This document shows, in pieces, positions 18,237 through 26,884 of a stretch of 64,000 bases of DNA (position 1 is its first letter; the number at the start of each line of letters is the position of its first letter). This DNA comes from Halothece sp. PCC 7418 (GTDB taxonomy: Bacteria; Cyanobacteriota; Cyanobacteriia; Cyanobacteriales; Rubidibacteraceae), in assembly GCF_000317635.1 (NCBI RefSeq), contig NC_019779.1:3658001-3722000 (forward strand), read 5' to 3'. The position numbers were made by a program, and so were the translations under genes. A model generated the notes under the pieces. The model did no database searches and had not been told where the DNA came from. It worked only from the letters and a program-made list of their open reading frames with translations.

Positions 18237-19697
18237 TTAAGACAGTTTCGGATGCTGCTTGTGCCAATCTGTCGCTTGCTCATAAGCATAAGCCGTTTGC
18301 AGCAATTGATCTTCTCGTAACACATTAGCAATCAATTGCATCCCGATGGGTAAGCCCTGAGAATCAAATCCACAAGGAATACTTAACGCAGGTAAACCCG
18401 CTAAATTAACGGGAACTGTTGTTAAATCGGATAGATACATACTCAAGGGATCATCAGTTTTCTCCCCAGCCTTAAACGCCGTGGTGGGAACAGTGGGACA
18501 CACTAATAAATCAACACTTGCAAACGCCTTTTCAAAATCCTGTTTAATCAGCGTTCGTACTTTTTGCGCTTTCAGATAATAGGCATCATAATAACCTGCA
18601 GATAGGGTATAAGTCCCCACCATAATGCGACGTTTCACCTCTGCACCAAACCCTTCCGCGCGAGTTTTAGTGTACATCGAGAGTAAGTTTTCTGCATCTT
18701 CGTTGCGTTTTCCATAGCGCACCGCATCATAACGGGCTAAATTAGAAGACGCTTCGGAAGGGGCAATAATGTAATAAGCGGGTAAACCATAACGGAAACG
18801 GGGACAAGACACTTCCATCACTTCTGCACCAATGGCTTCCAATTGGTTAATCGCAGCTTGGACAGTCGTTTTCACTTCTTCCGAGAGTCCTTCCCCAAAG
18901 GTTTCTGTAATCACGCCAATTTTGAGTTTCGGGCTTTTCGGCAATTCTGGTGTTAAATACTGAGTGTAATCAGGAATTTCAATATCGAGGCTGGTGCTGT
19001 CGGCGGGATCATGTCCCGCGATCGCGCCGAGTAAAATCGCTGTATCCTCCACAGTACGCCCAAAGGGACCAATTTGATCCAAAGAAGAGGCAAAAGCAAC
19101 CAGACCAAACCGAGAGACTAACCCATAAGTGGGTTTTAAGCCCACCACCCCACAAAAAGAAGCAGGTTGACGAATCGAGCCACCTGTATCTGATCCGAGT
19201 GCGACAACACATTCTTCTGCTGCAACGGCTGCTGCTGATCCCCCAGACGATCCACCTGGTACTCGTGATAAATCCCACGGATTATTCGTTAGAGTATAAG
19301 CCGAGTTTTCCGTAGAACTGCCCATAGCAAACTCATCGAGATTGGTTTTCCCGACTAAAACCGATCCAGCTTCCTTTAACTTACTCGTAACTGTTGATTC
19401 ATAAGGGGGAACAAAATTTTCTAAAATACGAGACCCGCAAGTGGTTGGCACTCCCGCCATACAGAGATTATCTTTCACACCAATGGGAATACCCTCTAAT
19501 AAACCAATGGATTCCCCCGCAGCAATCTTTTCATCCACTTTCTGCGCGGATGCTTCTGCATCTTGCGCCATCAGATGAAGAAAACTATGCACCTTTTCAT
19601 CCACTGCTTCGATCCGAGTCAGCGTTTCCCGTGTCACCTCCAGTGCAGAGCGTTCCTTATTCACCAATTGTTGATGCAACTCTCGGATTGATGCCAT
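18237..19697 (-). CDS. gatA: aspartyl/glutamyl-tRNA amidotransferase subunit A
   Basis: Glutaminase subunit of GatCAB, which converts Glu-tRNA(Gln) to Gln-tRNA(Gln) in bacteria lacking GlnRS. 486 residues, standard length. The amidase signature has the catalytic lysine in [10 protein letters not shown], the cis-serine in [15 protein letters not shown] and the nucleophile serine in [16 protein letters not shown]. gatB and gatC are not in the window, which is normal in cyanobacteria where the subunits are scattered. Confidence 0.97.
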   Translation of the reverse strand: MASIRELHQQLVNKERSALEVTRETLTRIEAVDEKVHSFLHLMAQDAEASAQKVDEKIAAGESIGLLEGIPIGVKDNLCMAGVPTTCGSRILENFVPPYESTVTSKLKEAGSVLVGKTNLDEFAMGSSTENSAYTLTNNPWDLSRVPGGSSGGSAAAVAAEECVVALGSDTGGSIRQPASFCGVVGLKPTYGLVSRFGLVAFASSLDQIGPFGRTVEDTAILLGAIAGHDPADSTSLDIEIPDYTQYLTPELPKSPKLKIGVITETFGEGLSEEVKTTVQAAINQLEAIGAEVMEVSCPRFRYGLPAYYIIAPSEASSNLARYDAVRYGKRNEDAENLLSMYTKTRAEGFGAEVKRRIMVGTYTLSAGYYDAYYLKAQKVRTLIKQDFEKAFASVDLLVCPTVPTTAFKAGEKTDDPLSMYLSDLTTVPVNLAGLPALSIPCGFDSQGLPIGMQLIANVLREDQLLQTAYAYEQATDWHKQHPKLS

Positions 19698-20091
19698 ACT
19701 GTTCCTTAAAATCTAGACAGAAAAACCTCTCCAGATTATACCAAGTAACTTCATAGGCAGATCCGTTTGTCATTCGTCCTTTGTCCCTTGTCCTTTGTAA
19801 GTTGCAGTGAAGTTAATAATACCATTTCTAAAAAGTCAACCCCCCTTACATCCCCCCTAATAGGGGGGACACAGGGGGGTTCCCCTTCGCCCCCCGCGAG
19901 TTCGAGCCAGAGCAAAGCGTGAGGATTGGGGGGATCGGTATGTAGCACCAGTTTATCGAAATGGTATAACTAATGACCAATGACTAATGACGAAATAACA
20001 GACACTTCCCAAACTATCCTTGTTTGGCGTGGGTAACCATTGAGAAATGTTATAACCAATCCAAGATACTTTATAGGAGGACTCCTTAATT
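19698..20091. other. intergenic stretch between gatA and antiporter: repeats only
   Basis: Holds a repeat with MITE-like ends (19813-19970) and then heptamer-like ATGACCA/ATGACTA/ATGACGA direct repeats (about 19972-19993). A good ribosome site (AGGAGGACTCC) precedes the antiporter start. No gene is supported. Confidence 0.55.
19813..19970. repeat. MITE-like repeat family B, related copy
   Basis: The left end ATAATACCATTTCTAAAAAG and the right end (inverted) GTTATACCATTTCGATAAAC share ATACCATTTC. The interior has facing C-rich and G-rich blocks that can pair (CCCCCCTAATAGGGGGG), then GCGTGAGGATTGGGGGGATC and GGTATGTAGCAC. The same GAGGATTGGGGGGAT/TGTAGCA block occurs inverted at 31384-31500. 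Confidence 0.65.
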
Positions 20092-21336
20092 ATGGAAGCA
20101 GAAGCGATAGAAGTTGCGGAACTGCCAAATATTTTAGTGGTCGGTTTATTTTTGATGTTTGGGGGGCGGGCTTATGCCATTGCTCGTTATCTGCGTTTGC
20201 CTCGTGTTACTTTACTGGTCATCTCAGGCATTATCATTGGTCCCTCTGTACTGGATTTAGTCCCTGATGAAATTGTAGGACTGTTCCCAATCATGTCTTA
20301 CATTGCCCTTTCGATGATTGCCTTTCGGTTAGGGGAAACCTTTATTAACTTTGATTTGATCAAAAGCGGTCCAAGGATTTTTACAATTTCCTTAGGGAAG
20401 ACAATAGTTGCTTCCTCTTTAGTATTTACGATTGCTTATCTTGTCCAAGATGATTTGGTTTTGGCATTATTACTCGCAGGATTAGCCCCTGCTTCCGCCC
20501 CAGCAGCGACTCTAGATGTCATTAGTGAAACCAAGTCTAAAGGAGCATTAACCGATACCATTATTCGTGTCCTTGCTGTTGATAATATTCTCGGCATTAC
20601 CCTGTTTAGTATTTTATTAGTTGTTGCAGAAGTTGTTGCTGGTGCTGGAGATCCTTCTGCTGAAGTAATATCGGGAGCTTGGGAAATCGGTGGCGCATTT
20701 CTTCTCGGTTTAGCCATTGGTTGGCCCATGGCTCGTTTAGCGGGACGCTTGAAAAAAGGAAAACCGAGTTTATTAGAAATTACTGGCTTTCTGTTACTCT
20801 GTGCTGGTTTGGCTTATCAGTTAGAGGTGTCTTATCTCCTGGCTTGTATTGTTTTAGGGGCGACTGTGGCGAAAAACCGCGCTCAACCGAAGCAAAATAT
20901 CTTTACCACCATTGAAGAAGTGAGCGAACCTTTCCTCGTCATTTTCTTCCTGCTGGCTGGCTGTGAACTGGATATCACCGCTCTAGCTAGTTTAGGTTTA
21001 ATTGGTATTTTGTATGTCTTGGCGCGTTGTTTGGGCTTTGTGATCGGCGGTGGGATTGCTGCTCGTTTGGTAAACGCCGAACCCGTTGTTCAAGAAAATA
21101 TTGGTTGGAGTTTATTTCCGCAAGCAGGGGTTGCTTTAGGGTTAGCGGTGTTAACTTTACCCCATTTCCCAGGTTTAGGTCAGTTTCTGGTTTCTATTAT
21201 TGTCAGTACAACGGTTGTCTTTGAATTATTTGGCCCCACAGTAACCCAATGGCGCTTATTCAAAGCGAAAGAAGCAGCAGAAGCTGTGGAAGCAGCAGCA
21301 AGTGATGACCTGCCCTTTGTTCAGAAAAGTAAGTAA
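20092..21336 (+). CDS. cation:proton antiporter, CPA2-like (second copy type)
   Basis: Integral membrane exchanger of 414 residues with about 11-12 hydrophobic segments. It is only distantly similar to the antiporter at 3229. The ion-binding position reads AVDNILGI (about residue 164), with Asp-Asn instead of the Asp-Asp of the first antiporter, which may imply different stoichiometry. There is no RCK domain. The tail is Ala/Glu/Lys-rich (AKEAAEAVEAAAS). The start is well marked by AGGAGGACTCCTTAATT before the ATG. Substrate ion unknown. Confidence 0.88.
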   Translation: MEAEAIEVAELPNILVVGLFLMFGGRAYAIARYLRLPRVTLLVISGIIIGPSVLDLVPDEIVGLFPIMSYIALSMIAFRLGETFINFDLIKSGPRIFTISLGKTIVASSLVFTIAYLVQDDLVLALLLAGLAPASAPAATLDVISETKSKGALTDTIIRVLAVDNILGITLFSILLVVAEVVAGAGDPSAEVISGAWEIGGAFLLGLAIGWPMARLAGRLKKGKPSLLEITGFLLLCAGLAYQLEVSYLLACIVLGATVAKNRAQPKQNIFTTIEEVSEPFLVIFFLLAGCELDITALASLGLIGILYVLARCLGFVIGGGIAARLVNAEPVVQENIGWSLFPQAGVALGLAVLTLPHFPGLGQFLVSIIVSTTVVFELFGPTVTQWRLFKAKEAAEAVEAAASDDLPFVQKSK

Positions 21337-21496
21337 ATTCTTATTTGTTCTTGGTTCTTGGTTCTTCGTTGTTTGTTTGCTATTTCAATTTGATAGAACA
21401 ATGGACAATTGCAAAAAACGACCGAGGGAGGTTCAGGAATGATGACAGCAGTGATTACACTTGAGATATGAGAAGTGAAGAGATGGAATTAGAAGT

Positions 21497-22150
21497 ATGG
21501 GAATTCAACTAACAACTGGACAACGCTTTTCTTTAAAGAAACAAGCCCCTGGCTTAAATGCACTATTGTGCGGTTTAGGTTGGGAGTTAGCCCCAAGAAA
21601 AGGTTTGAAAAAATTATTTAAACCAGATTTTGATTTAGATATTTCTGTTTTATGTCTCAATGAAGAAGGCAAATTACAAAAAAATACCGATGTTGTGTAC
21701 TATGGCAACTTAACTCATCCTTCTGGAGCAATTAGCCATTTAGGCGATAATCTAACGGGTGAACATACAACTCCAAATGCGACAGAAAAACATGAAGAGG
21801 AGGAGGATGATGAAGAGATTACAGATAAAGAACAAATTTTAGTGACTCTCCCTCAAGTTCCCAAACGAGTCAAAAAATTAGTGATTGTGGCAAATATTTA
21901 TGAGCCTTCTGCTCGTCGCCAAAATTTAGGGCAAGTGGAAAATGCTTATGTGCGCTTAGTGGATTTAGAACATGAGGTGGAAATTGCTCGTTATAACCTA
22001 TCCAGTGACCATTATTGCAGTATTGAAACGGGAATCATCTTAGCAGAAATTTATCGTCAACCGGATAATGAGGGGCAGTGGCAAGTGGAAGTCGTTGCAA
22101 AAGGAATTAATGTTGGTAGTTTACAAGAGTTAGCAGAGCAGTATTCTTAA
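21497..22150 (+). CDS. TerD-family stress protein
   Basis: Tellurite-resistance/stress TerD-like fold, cytoplasmic, Ca2+ binding in studied members. 217 residues. The core reads DFDLDISVLCLNEEGK, then VVYYGNLTHPSGAISHLGDNLTG and the VPKRVKKLVIVANIYE strand, with QNLGQVENAYVRL near the end, all typical of TerD. An unusual acidic insertion, EKHEEEEDDEEITD (about 96-109), precedes the KEQILVTL strand. It stands alone, with no other ter genes around. Its last four bases overlap the convergent EI24 gene. Confidence 0.85.
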   Translation: MGIQLTTGQRFSLKKQAPGLNALLCGLGWELAPRKGLKKLFKPDFDLDISVLCLNEEGKLQKNTDVVYYGNLTHPSGAISHLGDNLTGEHTTPNATEKHEEEEDDEEITDKEQILVTLPQVPKRVKKLVIVANIYEPSARRQNLGQVENAYVRLVDLEHEVEIARYNLSSDHYCSIETGIILAEIYRQPDNEGQWQVEVVAKGINVGSLQELAEQYS

Positions 22151-22953
22151 CGAGAGTGAGCAAAAACCCGATCACATAAAAATAGAGTTCCTGCCATAAT
22201 ACAGAGCGGAATCGTGATTAAGTTTAACAGGGGGACACTAATTAGAACTAAGCAGAGTAAACTGAAACTTCCACTTGCTGGTAAATTCCGATAAACGGTT
22301 TTTAATTTATCCCGAAATAATAAACGTCGTCGCTCTAGAGTGCTATCAAAACAGTCTAGACAAACTAAAGTGGCGGTGAGGGTAAGCCCACCAAGGGTGG
22401 TTAGGATTCCACCGACTCCCGGAATAAATCCCGCTAAAAATAAGATAATTCCGACTGTCAGCGCGAGTAGTAGCTTTTTGATTTCAAAGAGTAAGGCTCG
22501 CGCAATGTCTTTAAAAATACCGACATCAATAAGGGTGACGTTTCCCAGACGCTGTTTCTCCACTTGTTCCGATAATTTGCCATACCACGGAGAACCGATC
22601 ACACTCCCAAACTGGAGAAGCACAAAGCCAATGAGGATCAATAAAATAATGGTGATCAGGGTGCGTAGTAACCAACTGAAAAAGAGAATGATATATTCTA
22701 GGAAACTCAACCAGTTGGGCAACTCGGCAATCAATTGGTCTAAACTCTGGGACAGTTGTGTAGTTAGGGCTTCTACTCCTTGCCATCCCCAGTATAAGGA
22801 ACTGCCATAAAGCAGAATGCCTAAGATCAGATTGACAAAGATGGGGATGATTAAATATTGCCATAAACTGGGTTTTCGTAAGAGCAGCGCGATCGCGCGG
22901 AAGGGATAAGTTGCACCCGTGACCAGTCCAAATCCGCTCAATAACCTCAACAT
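22147..22953 (-). CDS. EI24-domain (CysZ-like) membrane protein
   Basis: 268 residues with four to six hydrophobic helices. It opens with LLSGFGLVTGATYPFRAIALLLRKPSLWQYLIIPIFVN and continues with IGSPWYGKLSEQVEKQ and the Gly/Pro-rich FLAGFIPGVGGILTTLGG, features of the EI24/CysZ family. Bacterial CysZ takes up sulfate; whether this cyanobacterial member does so is not shown by sequence, and no cys genes adjoin it. It converges with the TerD gene. Confidence 0.8.
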   Translation of the reverse strand: MLRLLSGFGLVTGATYPFRAIALLLRKPSLWQYLIIPIFVNLILGILLYGSSLYWGWQGVEALTTQLSQSLDQLIAELPNWLSFLEYIILFFSWLLRTLITIILLILIGFVLLQFGSVIGSPWYGKLSEQVEKQRLGNVTLIDVGIFKDIARALLFEIKKLLLALTVGIILFLAGFIPGVGGILTTLGGLTLTATLVCLDCFDSTLERRRLLFRDKLKTVYRNLPASGSFSLLCLVLISVPLLNLITIPLCIMAGTLFLCDRVFAHSR

Positions 22954-23049
22954 TGCTTCCCCTCAATTTAAATTTCACTGTAAATTACCATAACAGCCTT
23001 GCTGAAATCAGAAAAAGTTGCTACAATTATTTTCTGGAATGCCAAAAAT

Positions 23050-23122
<73 letters not shown>

Positions 23123-23126
23123 TTGG

Positions 23127-23175
23127 TCTCCCCATCTCCCCACCTGAAGGTGATTTCAGGAGAATGAAACGACCC
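23127..23175. repeat. 60-bp dispersed repeat, copy 2 (next to tRNA-Thr)
   Basis: Same core as at 15721-15770 (TCTCCCCATCTCCCCACCTG to GAATGAAACGACCC), here starting five bases after the tRNA 3' end. The upstream GGGGGATTTTG part of the other copies is missing. Confidence 0.85.
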
Positions 23176-23248
23176 CCCTTTCAAAGCCAGAGCTTTAGTG
23201 AGGAGGTTAGAGGGGATTAATTTACAATTCATTTTGAATCGTTATTTA

Positions 23249-23283
23249 AAAAACTTCCTGAATTAATTTGGGAAGTTTTTCTT
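23249..23283 (+). terminator. intrinsic terminator after tRNA-Thr
   Basis: AAAAACTTCC and GGAAGTTTTT form a perfect 10-bp stem around a 12-base loop, ending in a T run. It follows the tRNA by about 125 bases. Confidence 0.75.
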
Positions 23284-23363
23284 TAATAATCTAATCAAGA
23301 ACTGTTGTGGCGCTTGTACAAAAGAGTCTGATTCCCATAACTATAGTGCTACGCCCTTATGTT

Positions 23364-23540
23364 ATATGAAATACCCTAATGGTTGCTACAAATGAACGGG
23401 TTGAAAATCCCCCCAACCCCCCTTTGAAAGTTGAAAATCCCCCCAACCCCCCTTTGGAAGTTGAAAATCCCCCCAACCCCCCTTTCAAAGGGGGGCTTAG
23501 ATGGATCTGTAAGTGTAGCAGACTTTTTTGCATTTCATAT
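23364..23540. repeat. MITE-like repeat family B, full copy
   Basis: The 177-bp element starts ATATGAAATACCCTAATGG and ends with the inverse of ATATGAAATGCAAAAAAGTC. Both ends continue into TGCTACA. The interior holds three direct copies of a roughly 30-base unit, GTTGAAAATCCCCCC followed by AACCCCCCTTTGAAA, then a G-rich complement. No coding capacity. Confidence 0.75.
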
Positions 23541-23710
23541 TAGGACGTTTGATCTTGGTGGGAGTGCGACCGTCTCGATCGCTAGCCTTCTCTTTAATGT
23601 CCTAACCTGAATTGGTAGCGGTATAGCTTTAATCAATACAGGAAGAAAACCAAGACAAACACCCTGATCAAATGGCACAATAAACTCACTGTAGTTGAGT
23701 GGGATTCCTC

Positions 23711-25933
23711 ATGACGCAATTTGAATACATCAGTGGAATTGAAAAAGACCTCTGGTCAGCAGCAGATACACTGCGATCGAACTCTAACTATGCGAGTAAC
23801 GAATATTTTTTGCCTGTGATGGGGCTGATTTTCCTGCGTCATGCTTACAGTCGCTTTTTGCAGGTAAAGAAAGAGATTGAGAAGGATTTACCGAAACGAG
23901 GCGGGAAAACAAGGGCGTTAAAGAAAGAAGACTTTTCCCAGAAAGGGGCGATATTCCTCAAGCCAGAGGCACAGTTTGATTATTTGGTGTCCTTACCTGA
24001 TGGGAATGAACGGGCAAATGCTATTTTTCAGGCGATGGAGTCCATTGAAAAGGATTATGAGACGTTAAGCGGGATTTTGCCCAAGTCTGAATACCAAAAT
24101 ATTGAAGATGATGTTCTAGGACAGCTTTTGCGGTTACTAGACCCAAAGGAGTTAAAACAGTTAGAGTCCGAAAGTTCTAAGCAAGTTTCAGGGGACGTTT
24201 TCGGACGGATTTACGAGTATTTTTTGATGAAGTTTGCTGATATGCAAGCCCATGATGGGGGTGAGTTCTTTACGCCGTTTTCTTTAGTTTCTCTCATTGT
24301 AAATGTGATTGAACCTGATGAAGGGACTGTTTTTGATCCTGCTTGTGGGTCGGGAGGAATGTTTGTTCAAAGTGCGAAGTTGGTTGAAGAGTCTAATAAA
24401 AGTCTTGGCAAGATCACGTTTCGAGGATTGGAAAAGAACCAGACAACCATCCGTTTGGCAAAGATGAATCTGGCGGTTCATGGATTAGAAGGAAATATTC
24501 AACAGGCAATTACTTATTATGATGATCCTTTGAAATTAGCGGGAAAAGCTGATTATGTCATGGCTAATCCACCGTTTAATGTTGACGAAGTAGATGCGGA
24601 AAAAGTAGAAAATGATTCCCGTTTAAAGTTTGGTCTTCCTGGAGTCAATAAGAACAAAAAGGTTTCTAATGGAAACTATCTCTGGATTAGTTATTTTTAC
24701 AGTTATTTGAACGAACAAGGACGGGCTGGCTTTGTCATGTCGTCTCAGGCTTCTAGTGCGGGGGGTGATGAAGCAAAGGTTAGAGAAGCTCTAATTAAAA
24801 CGGGGGCTGTGGAGTTAATTATTGCCATTCGGGGAGGCTTTTTCTATTCGCGATCGGTTCCCTGTGAGTTATGGTTTTTGAATCGCGCCAAGCCTGAAGC
24901 AATGCAGGATAAAGTCTTGATGATTGATGCGCGTCAAGTTTACCGCCAAGTCACACGAAGAATTTACGATTTTTCCCCTGAACAGTTAAAGAATCTTGTG
25001 TCGATTGTTCGGCTTTATCGGGGAGAATCCGATCGCTTTCTGGGGTTAGTTCAAGGCTATTTTAAGCAGATGTTGCAGGAAGGAAAAACTTGTGCTGATG
25101 TTTTCCTGAATTTCCAAGAAGCGATTTCTCAGTTTCAAGCACAAATTGAACCATTTTTAAGTCTCCATAATGCCCATCTAGAAGGGGAAAATATCGTGCC
25201 TAACTCTTCTTTGAAAGAGGAAAATATCCCCCCTAACTCTTCTTTGGAAGAGGAAAATATCCCCCCTAACTCTTCTTTGAAAGAGGAAAATATCCCCCCT
25301 AACCCCCCTTTGAAAGGGGGGGACATAGAATTTTGCAATGGATACGAAACGCTTAAAAGTGATTGTGAAGCGTTCACGGATAAATTCTTAAGTTATTTAA
25401 CACCACCTGAAGCAGAAGCGACTGCATTAAATAATTTTATTGAACAAGTGCAAGCCTTAGCGGAAACCAGCCGTGATTTAGTTAAACAAGTGGATTTAGT
25501 TTATAAATTAGCAGGTCGTGTGGTTGAACATGGCGAGGAAAACTTAAAGGCGAAAGAAAGCGAAGTTTGGGACACAAAAAAGGTTAAAAGTTCTCTGAAA
25601 AATGTTGATGCTTCCCGTCAGGAATTTGTGAAGCAATTAAAGCAAGTTCGCTATTTCTTCCAACAGGGACAATGGTTGATGGTGCGGTTTCCAGAAGGAA
25701 CATTACAAGATGTGGATGGGTTGGTAAAACTGGTTGATTTGGAGGAATTAAAAGCGAATGACTGGAGTTTAACCCCTGGGCGTTATGTAGGCGTTGCGCC
25801 AGAGGAGGAGGAAGAAGATTTTGATTTTGAGGAGGCGTTAAGAAGCATTCATGTTGAGTTAAAAGATTTGAATGAGGAGGCGGTTAATTTAGCAAAAGAA
25901 ATTGAAAAGAATTTTGAGGAGTTGGGGATATAA
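23711..25933 (+). CDS. hsdM: type I restriction-modification system, N6-adenine methyltransferase subunit
   Basis: Modification subunit of a type I system: it methylates adenine in the target chosen by HsdS and forms the MTase/nuclease complex with HsdS and HsdR. 740 residues from ATG 23711 (a GTG 12 bases upstream has no ribosome site). HsdM N-terminal helical domain, then the SAM motif DPACGSGGMF (from residue 209) and the catalytic NPPF (from 286). The protein is longer than the usual 500-540. A C-terminal extension contains four 11-residue repeats (about 492-535) of the type EENIPPNSSLK, encoded by a 33-bp version of the window's C-rich repeat, then a helical, charged region with an acidic PEEEEEDFDFEE tract. 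Confidence 0.93.
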   Translation: MTQFEYISGIEKDLWSAADTLRSNSNYASNEYFLPVMGLIFLRHAYSRFLQVKKEIEKDLPKRGGKTRALKKEDFSQKGAIFLKPEAQFDYLVSLPDGNERANAIFQAMESIEKDYETLSGILPKSEYQNIEDDVLGQLLRLLDPKELKQLESESSKQVSGDVFGRIYEYFLMKFADMQAHDGGEFFTPFSLVSLIVNVIEPDEGTVFDPACGSGGMFVQSAKLVEESNKSLGKITFRGLEKNQTTIRLAKMNLAVHGLEGNIQQAITYYDDPLKLAGKADYVMANPPFNVDEVDAEKVENDSRLKFGLPGVNKNKKVSNGNYLWISYFYSYLNEQGRAGFVMSSQASSAGGDEAKVREALIKTGAVELIIAIRGGFFYSRSVPCELWFLNRAKPEAMQDKVLMIDARQVYRQVTRRIYDFSPEQLKNLVSIVRLYRGESDRFLGLVQGYFKQMLQEGKTCADVFLNFQEAISQFQAQIEPFLSLHNAHLEGENIVPNSSLKEENIPPNSSLEEENIPPNSSLKEENIPPNPPLKGGDIEFCNGYETLKSDCEAFTDKFLSYLTPPEAEATALNNFIEQVQALAETSRDLVKQVDLVYKLAGRVVEHGEENLKAKESEVWDTKKVKSSLKNVDASRQEFVKQLKQVRYFFQQGQWLMVRFPEGTLQDVDGLVKLVDLEELKANDWSLTPGRYVGVAPEEEEEDFDFEEALRSIHVELKDLNEEAVNLAKEIEKNFEELGI
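25183..25324. repeat. in-frame 33-bp tandem repeat inside hsdM
   Basis: Four units of about 33 bases (AAAATATCCCCCCTAACTC then TTCTTTGAAAGAGG) encode 11-residue repeats with consensus EENIPPNSSLK. The last unit (AACCCCCCTTTGAAAGGGGG) is essentially the intergenic C-rich repeat. The whole tract stays in frame. Confidence 0.85.
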
Positions 25934-26452
25934 TCCCCCCAACCCCCCTTCGTAAGGGGGGCGATCTCATCCCCCCAAACCTCTTTCTTAAGGGGGGCGA
26001 TCTCATCCCCCTAACCCCCCTTTGTAAGGGAGGCGATCTCATCCCCCCAACCCCCCTTCGTAAGGGGGGCTATCATGGATCGGTGTGTAGCAGAGTTTTC
26101 TGCATTTCATATCCTCTGAAATCCAAGTTACCCTTTTTAAGTCCCCCCTTCCCAACGAAGGTTTACACTATCACCAAGTCCCCCCTTATAAACAAGAATT
26201 AGCGAGGATAAAACAGCACTTTCTCAAATCCCCCCCTTTCCAAGGGGGGTTAGGGGGGATAAACCACCCCTTTCAAACAAGAATTAGCGAGGATAAAACA
26301 GCACTTTCTCAAATTCCCCCTTTCCAAGGGGGGATAGGGGGGATAAACCACCCCTTTCAAACAAGAGTTAGCAAGGATAAAACAACCCCTTCCCAAGTCC
26401 CCCCCTTTCCAAGGGGGGTTAGGGGGGATAAATCACCCAAAGAAAAGTAACA
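25934..26452. repeat. repeat array between hsdM and the DUF559 gene
   Basis: No gene is present. 25934-26070 has four units of ATCCCCCCAACCCCCCTTCG / TAAGGGGGGCGATCTC. 26085-26111 is a family B end (TGTAGCAGAGTTTTCTGCAT). 26190-26440 has three tandem 84-85 base units, each starting AAACAAGAATTAGCGAGGAT or a close variant and ending in a CCCCCCTTTCCAAGGGGGG-type hairpin. The hairpins may affect expression of the downstream RM genes. Confidence 0.8.
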
Positions 26453-26884
26453 ATGTCCAACATCAAACAAGGTAAATACTTTCTACCATACAACGAAAAA
26501 CTAACGGAACAAGCCAAAGCAATGCGGAAAAATCCCACACCCGCAGAACGAAAACTCTGGCAATTTTTAAGAACATTTCCTCTAAAAATGTGGCGACAAA
26601 AACCCATTGATAATTTTATTGTTGATTTTTATTGTCCGAAATTAAAATTGGTGATCGAGGTTGATGGTGAGGGTCATTTTACACGAGATGGAATGGCTTA
26701 TGATGCTGAAAGAACGAAGGTTTTAGAGGGGTATGGTTTGCGGGTGGTTCGCTTTACGAATGATCAGGTGTTGCGTGAGTTTGAGGCGGTTTGTGAGGAG
26801 ATTATGGGGTTTATCCCCCCTAGCCCCCCTTCGGAAGGGGGAATAAGAATGATCGGGAGGTGTTGGGAATATGAAGCAGTCTGA
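26453..26884 (+). CDS. DUF559-domain endonuclease-like protein
   Basis: 143 residues. The DUF559 (Vsr/PD-(D/E)XK-like) domain covers most of it: NPTPAERKLWQFLR, then KPIDNFIVDFYCPKLKLVIEVDG, which holds the Asp...Glu-x-Asp metal-site residues, and LRVVRFTNDQVL. The last 24 residues (FIPPSPPSEGG and on) are encoded by a C-rich repeat copy. The 3' end overlaps hsdS by 14 bases, so it is translated within the RM operon. DUF559 proteins are widespread in cyanobacteria, and a nuclease role is inferred from fold only. It could be a passenger brought in by repeat-mediated rearrangement. Confidence 0.82.
   Translation: MSNIKQGKYFLPYNEKLTEQAKAMRKNPTPAERKLWQFLRTFPLKMWRQKPIDNFIVDFYCPKLKLVIEVDGEGHFTRDGMAYDAERTKVLEGYGLRVVRFTNDQVLREFEAVCEEIMGFIPPSPPSEGGIRMIGRCWEYEAV

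Larger units (their letters stand above)
23123..23710. other. intergenic repeat-rich stretch between tRNA-Thr and hsdM
   Basis: Contains a 60-bp repeat copy, a terminator hairpin and a 177-bp MITE-like element with C-rich tandem repeats. No coding frame is supported; the minus-strand frame across the tRNA is an antisense artefact. Confidence 0.6.
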
